The position numbers and the translations under genes were made by a program. Below are positions 32,176-35,811 of a stretch of 35,811 nt of DNA, in pieces. Source of the stretch: Lachnospiraceae bacterium (GTDB lineage Bacteria > Bacillota > Clostridia > Lachnospirales > Lachnospiraceae); assembly GCA_017467805.1 (NCBI GenBank), contig JAFUKJ010000002.1:1-35811 (forward strand). Reading direction: 5' to 3'. The notes under the pieces are model-generated. The model searched no databases. It was not told where the DNA came from and saw only the letters and a program-made list of their open reading frames with translations. Positions within the stretch are counted from its first letter, which is position 1. Every line of letters begins with the position of its first letter.

Positions 32176-34476
32176 TTATGCAAATACCAATACTGTTACG
32201 GAATGTGGTGCAAAGGTGTAGTTCAAGGTGTTATCCAAGAGTATCTGCTTTTCTGTTACAGGACTTATCTTCTCAGGCTTATCCAGCTCATTTTCCTCAG
32301 TAAGCGCATGATCTCTTAACGCATTTACAAATGCAAGATGCTTCTCCTCGCCTTCCAATACAAGCTGTACCTCCTTTGCCTCTCCTGTCAGATTGACCAC
32401 CTTTAAAATAGTATTACCTGTCTCTTCATCCGTTGCCGCAGTCACATACAGCTCCTCTAATTCTGGGAGTCTGTCAACTGTATCATTATAAAGCACACCA
32501 TTTACATAGGTCTTGATACCTCTGCCATTTACTTCAAGGCGAAGTGTGTACTCAATATCCTCTACATGAAAGATTCTGTGGGAAATGGTAGAGCCTCTGC
32601 CATTTACAATCGACATAATATTACAATCCCAGTTATCCCAGCCGCCGAACTCCCACTGAACTCTACTGTTGTCCGTAGTGCCAAAGAAAATCTTTAAGCC
32701 CTTTCTTCCCGCGCTTCTCTTAAACTTAAACTCTAAGCTATATTGTGCATCCTGCTCTACCTTATGTAAGATATGCTCTGTGTTATCTGTGATATCAATA
32801 TCAGAAAGCTTCTTTATCTCACCTGCCGTAGTATAAGTTACGTCCCATATCTTACCCTCTACATCATTTCCCGCTATGATAATATCTCCTGCAAGATTTT
32901 CTGTATCAGTAAGCTTAATCACCTCATCCAGATTTTCCATATCAAATCTGACTGCATCAGTTCCCTGATTCTCCATAAAGAGCTTCTGCACATAGTAATT
33001 TGGTGTCTTCATTATCGCATGGTTATTGAACCAGAGCATATCAGGTTTCCAGTTTACATAATCTACATTGCAAAGCATCGGCGCATAACAAGCCAAAGCG
33101 ACTGCCTTAGAGCGCTCCAAATGAGTCATGTAAGCCGCTTCTACTATTGCATTGTAATAGGTATTGCCCCATGAAGCATACTCACCAAGGAAAACCTTTG
33201 GACCATTCTCATCATAATCCTCATAGTGATGCATATTCGCAAGGAACCACTCTGGTGATGAATAGTAATGCTCATCTACCAAATCCGAACCATACTTCTT
33301 AGCACTTTCCCAACCTACATCATAGCCTTCGCCCACTGCAAAAGGACCTGCGGTATTGATAATCTTAATCTCAGGATATTTCTCTCTGATTGCATTATGG
33401 AAATATGGATATCTCTCGAAAAATCCGTCACCAATTTCCTCATTTCCAATTCCAAGATACTCCATATTAAATGGCTGTGGATGTCCCATCTCAGCTCTCA
33501 CACCACCCCATTTGGTATCTGTTGCCCCATTTGCAAATTCAATCAAATCAAGGGCTTCCTGTACCCATTCTCCAATATTTTCGATGGCTACACCCTCACC
33601 CTTATGTGGGTTAAAGCCACCTGGTAACACAGGTAACGGCTTAGCTCCGATATCCTCACAGAAACAGAAATACTCATAATATCCAAGTCCCAGTGTCTGA
33701 TTATAGCGCCAGTTATTTCTCCATGTAGGTCGCTCCTCTACCTTTCCCAAGGTTCTTCTCCAACGATACATGGAATTTCTATCCTTATCATTTAAGCTAC
33801 CATCATGTGTCAGACATCCTCCTGGGAAACGCATGAACTTCGGCTTCATTTCCATTAATGCTTCTGCGATATCCTTACGAAGTCCGCCCTTTCTTCCCAT
33901 AAAAGTATCCTGCGGAAAGAGCGAAACCATATCAAACTCATACACGCCAGCCTCTTCAAATGTAATCACCAGCTTGGCCTCATAACTCGTATCTGCCGCT
34001 TTCATCGTCAGCTCATACTTTTTCCACTCACCTTTGGTATCTTCAAGTGTCAGTCTATTCAATGCATATACTTTTCCTGTTATATCCTGAATTGTAACTG
34101 CTACTGTTGCTGCCCTTTCTGCTCTTGCAAACACGGAAAAGTCGTAACGTTTTCCCGCTTCTACAAAGATTCCTGTATTGTAGCCTGCATTTCTGATAAA
34201 ATCTCCTGCCCCTGCCTCTACTCTGAGGTGATGAAGATTCTCCTGATTAAGCGGTCTATCTGATATAACCTCCCACTTAGCCCCCTCAGACTTGTCCCAT
34301 GCTGTAAACGGCGTATAGTCCTGCTTATCTATCTCACAATATTCAAAAGAACGATTTTGAATCAATTCTGCATATAATCCGCCATCTGCCGCATGATTAA
34401 TATCTTCAAAAAATAATCCATATAAATCCCCAAGCTTTTTATAGCTTTCATCCTGATAAACTGTAATCCTCTTCAT
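32176..34476 (-). CDS. Alpha-L-arabinofuranosidase, GH51, with extra sugar-binding-like domains
   Basis: The enzyme removes arabinose from arabinoxylan or arabinan. The 766-residue protein has the GH51 start (KLGDLYGLFFEDINHAADGGLYAELIQNRSFEY), an inserted beta domain at about 60-190 (CBM4-like: FSVFARAERAATVAVTI), the barrel with Glu346 (GNEEIG) as acid/base and Glu432 (FLGEYA) as nucleophile, and a C-terminal beta domain. A second insert at about 565-670 (YSLEFKFKRSAGRKGLKIFFG) looks like a LamG or DUF1080-type jelly roll. No signal peptide, so it is probably cytoplasmic. The ribosome binding site is weak (AAAGG, 12 bases off). Confidence 0.93.
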   Translation of the reverse strand: MKRITVYQDESYKKLGDLYGLFFEDINHAADGGLYAELIQNRSFEYCEIDKQDYTPFTAWDKSEGAKWEVISDRPLNQENLHHLRVEAGAGDFIRNAGYNTGIFVEAGKRYDFSVFARAERAATVAVTIQDITGKVYALNRLTLEDTKGEWKKYELTMKAADTSYEAKLVITFEEAGVYEFDMVSLFPQDTFMGRKGGLRKDIAEALMEMKPKFMRFPGGCLTHDGSLNDKDRNSMYRWRRTLGKVEERPTWRNNWRYNQTLGLGYYEYFCFCEDIGAKPLPVLPGGFNPHKGEGVAIENIGEWVQEALDLIEFANGATDTKWGGVRAEMGHPQPFNMEYLGIGNEEIGDGFFERYPYFHNAIREKYPEIKIINTAGPFAVGEGYDVGWESAKKYGSDLVDEHYYSSPEWFLANMHHYEDYDENGPKVFLGEYASWGNTYYNAIVEAAYMTHLERSKAVALACYAPMLCNVDYVNWKPDMLWFNNHAIMKTPNYYVQKLFMENQGTDAVRFDMENLDEVIKLTDTENLAGDIIIAGNDVEGKIWDVTYTTAGEIKKLSDIDITDNTEHILHKVEQDAQYSLEFKFKRSAGRKGLKIFFGTTDNSRVQWEFGGWDNWDCNIMSIVNGRGSTISHRIFHVEDIEYTLRLEVNGRGIKTYVNGVLYNDTVDRLPELEELYVTAATDEETGNTILKVVNLTGEAKEVQLVLEGEEKHLAFVNALRDHALTEENELDKPEKISPVTEKQILLDNTLNYTFAPHSVTVLVFA

Positions 34477-34558
34477 CGCTTTTCTTTACCTTTCTCTTAT
34501 TTGTAACCCTGTTTTATTTTAAAATAATCACATCTGTTTCTATTATTATTATCGCTAA

Positions 34559-35233
34559 CTATGCCTTGAGCCATGTATCAATTGTCTCGGCAATATCATT
34601 TACAACAAATTCTATAAAAGTATTAATACCTCTTGCCGATAAAAAACGATACTTTGATATATCAACTGCATCAACATCATATTGCGAATTTAATAAATGA
34701 TTTCTTTGTTTTTCAATATCCGCTTGGCATACAAGCCCTTCCACATCAAATACCATAGCTTCTGAAAGCATCTTGCAAATTGCATCAGTATTCTCACTAT
34801 TTTGATGAAGCCACAAATCAATTCCTCGAGCCTCTGGATAGTATGCATCTTTAAACTCTTCGAAATTCATAGGCGGTATATTCTCACTCTGAAGCTTTTT
34901 CCAAATTTCTATATCATTCCAATAATCCGTCAAGCAATGTACACATAATCCAAACACAAAATCTCTGTAAACTTGTCCTTTTTCTGTCACCGCATATTTA
35001 CAGAAAATATCATTGATATTACTATGCCAGCGTTGATAATCTTGAGTATCACTCCATATCCCACACCCTTTAAACATATGCGATTTAATCTTCATATTGA
35101 CATCATAATTCGGATTCATATGCACAGAATCTGGTGCTACAGAACCAAGAATAAATTCTGCAGCGTTTTCTATTTGAGGTATTCGCTTTAAAAGTCTATA
35201 TGCAACTTCCATATGTATCATCTGAAAAGACAT
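34559..35233 (-). CDS. Zinc-dependent phospholipase C-like protein
   Basis: The 224-residue protein has the start MIHMEVAYRLLKRI, then FILGSVAPDSVHM and RDFVFGLCVHCLTDYWND. These helical His/Asp motifs are those of the zinc-dependent phospholipase C superfamily, which in clostridia includes many non-secreted proteins of unknown substrate. There is no signal peptide, so it is not a classic secreted toxin. The central sequence (SHMFKGCGIWSDTQDYQRWHSNI) fits the family. AAGGAGG precedes the ATG. It has its own promoter region with a palindrome over the -10, and no clear partners. Confidence 0.78.
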   Translation of the reverse strand: MSFQMIHMEVAYRLLKRIPQIENAAEFILGSVAPDSVHMNPNYDVNMKIKSHMFKGCGIWSDTQDYQRWHSNINDIFCKYAVTEKGQVYRDFVFGLCVHCLTDYWNDIEIWKKLQSENIPPMNFEEFKDAYYPEARGIDLWLHQNSENTDAICKMLSEAMVFDVEGLVCQADIEKQRNHLLNSQYDVDAVDISKYRFLSARGINTFIEFVVNDIAETIDTWLKA

Positions 35234-35287
35234 TATCTATTTCCTCCTTACCTTTTACTGCGGTCAATTCATCTTCAGCCCCGTTCT

Positions 35288-35304
35288 AGGAATTATAAAT
35301 TCCT
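35288..35304 (-). promoter_or_regulatory. -10 box inside a perfect palindrome, upstream of the phospholipase-C-like gene
   Basis: AGGAATT-ATA-AATTCCT contains TATAAT on the minus strand (35292-35297), but no good -35 is at the expected place. The palindrome looks like a repressor site. Confidence 0.45.
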
Positions 35305-35322
35305 TAATAGCAAAATAATATA

Positions 35323-35339
35323 TAATATCTCAGATATTT
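35323..35339. other. Second copy of an inverted-repeat motif seen at the yicI promoter
   Basis: TAATATCTCAGATATTT differs from TAATATCGTCAGATATTA at 25210-25227 only by one missing base in the middle and the last base. It lies 90 bases upstream of the phospholipase-C-like gene. Confidence 0.35.
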
Positions 35340-35465
35340 ATTTTAGTTCAAACTATAATATTTCAATACCCATTTACAGTATCATAGTTTTCACACTTTA
35401 TCTACTCATAATTCTTATACTTATGCGCATTTTATGCCATAAAATTGCGATTTACATGAGCCATG

Positions 35466-35609
35466 CACCTATGTGCTTGAATTGTCTGTGGGAGCTTGCT
35501 CACAAGCAGACACATTCAAGTGCAGAGGTATACGGCGAAGCCGCGCGATGAGCAAGTGCCGCAGGCAGTTGCGAATGCGGCATTGGCGGGGTGCGAATGC
35601 GACATGGCA
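35466..35609. repeat. GC-richer palindromic repeat cluster without a gene
   Basis: CTTGAAT and GTCTG (35476-35488) pair with CAGAC and ATTCAAG (35507-35520) around a GAGC-TT-GCTC tip. A GAA-loop hairpin (CGGC-GAA-GCCG) follows near 35533, then a direct repeat, TTGCGAATGCGGCATTGGC (35569-35587) and GTGCGAATGCGACATGGCA (35591-35609). It is richer in GC than the surrounding A/T-rich DNA and looks like a dispersed palindromic element. I see no gene in it. Confidence 0.6.
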
Positions 35610-35668
35610 GCAAGAACCATGACAATATCTATTTGGAACATAAGCAAAAAGTGTACAGTAACAATTAA

Positions 35669-35811
35669 TTTACTGTGGTACACCCAATGGGGCTATTTTT
35701 CTTGGATTTCTGCCCCAAATGGTATACAGCAAACGAAAAACTTGCTCTGGTACACCCATTATAGCTATTTTCAATACATTTCAAATCAAAATGGTATACA
35801 GTAAACGAAAA
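35669..35811. repeat. 72-base tandem repeat, running off the right edge
   Basis: Two copies start at 35670 and 35742. Conserved blocks are CTSTGGTACACCCA at the left and AAATGGTATACAG then AAACGAAAA at the right; the middle differs. Each copy can form an imperfect hairpin (CTGTGGTACACC with GGTATACAG). A degenerate piece, GTGTACAGTAAC, precedes copy one. The period is 24 codons, so both strands show repeating peptides, but no start or binding site supports a gene. Confidence 0.8.

Noticed and set aside
34559-35233. Secreted phospholipase toxin
   Set aside because: It lacks a signal peptide and the C2/PLAT domain of alpha-toxin.
35496-35804. Plus-strand open frame of 102 codons with a 24-residue repeat
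   Set aside because: No ribosome binding site; the frame runs through the palindromic cluster and tandem repeat, and the opposite strand is equally open. The repeat explains it.

Overview
The window looks like chromosomal DNA of a low-GC, anaerobic, plant-glycan-using gut or rumen Firmicute, most likely in the family Lachnospiraceae. The evidence is the strong AGGAGG-type ribosome binding sites, a clostridial infC-rpmI-rplT operon, a T-box before thrS, a flavin-dependent thymidylate synthase (ThyX), YicI-type alpha-xylosidase, GH51 and GH26 glycosidases, and a four-gene block headed by DUF5717 and DUF5716 proteins, families I associate with Lachnospiraceae. Most genes lie on the minus strand. 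I see no rRNA, tRNA, CRISPR, insertion sequence or prophage.

Positions 1-2205 look accessory: a cut-off gene, two XRE-type regulators, a NimA-like flavin protein, and a degraded stretch holding a gene remnant. Positions 2312-7197 are core translation: infC-rpmI-rplT with an AUU-started infC and an attenuated leader, a small Cys-rich DUF1540 gene behind a perfect Fur-type box, thrS under a T-box, and a SEC-C protein. Positions 7294-13965 hold a small membrane protein, then a purine cluster read leftward: purC, purB, a purF homologue, purA and a LysR gene overlapping purA. It starts at a promoter whose transcript begins directly in a terminator hairpin. The purF homologue has lost the catalytic cysteine and other glutaminase residues but keeps its PRPP and Fe-S motifs.

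Positions 14045-21092 carry the most intriguing unit: one strong promoter reading a 1183-residue beta/solenoid protein, an Hsp70/actin-fold protein without a lid, a TPR protein and a two-helix membrane coiled-coil protein. It looks like a membrane-linked machine of unknown job. Positions 21097-25092 hold ilvE, then a beta-CASP hydrolase, thyX (with an altered signature motif) and folA.

Positions 25203-34476 mix glycan genes (yicI, GH26, GH51) with housekeeping genes (dtd, exoA), a double flavodoxin-fold protein, a DUF134 regulator and a 26-residue membrane peptide gene. The right end has a phospholipase-C-like protein and then about 580 bases of hairpins and a 72-base tandem repeat running off the window.
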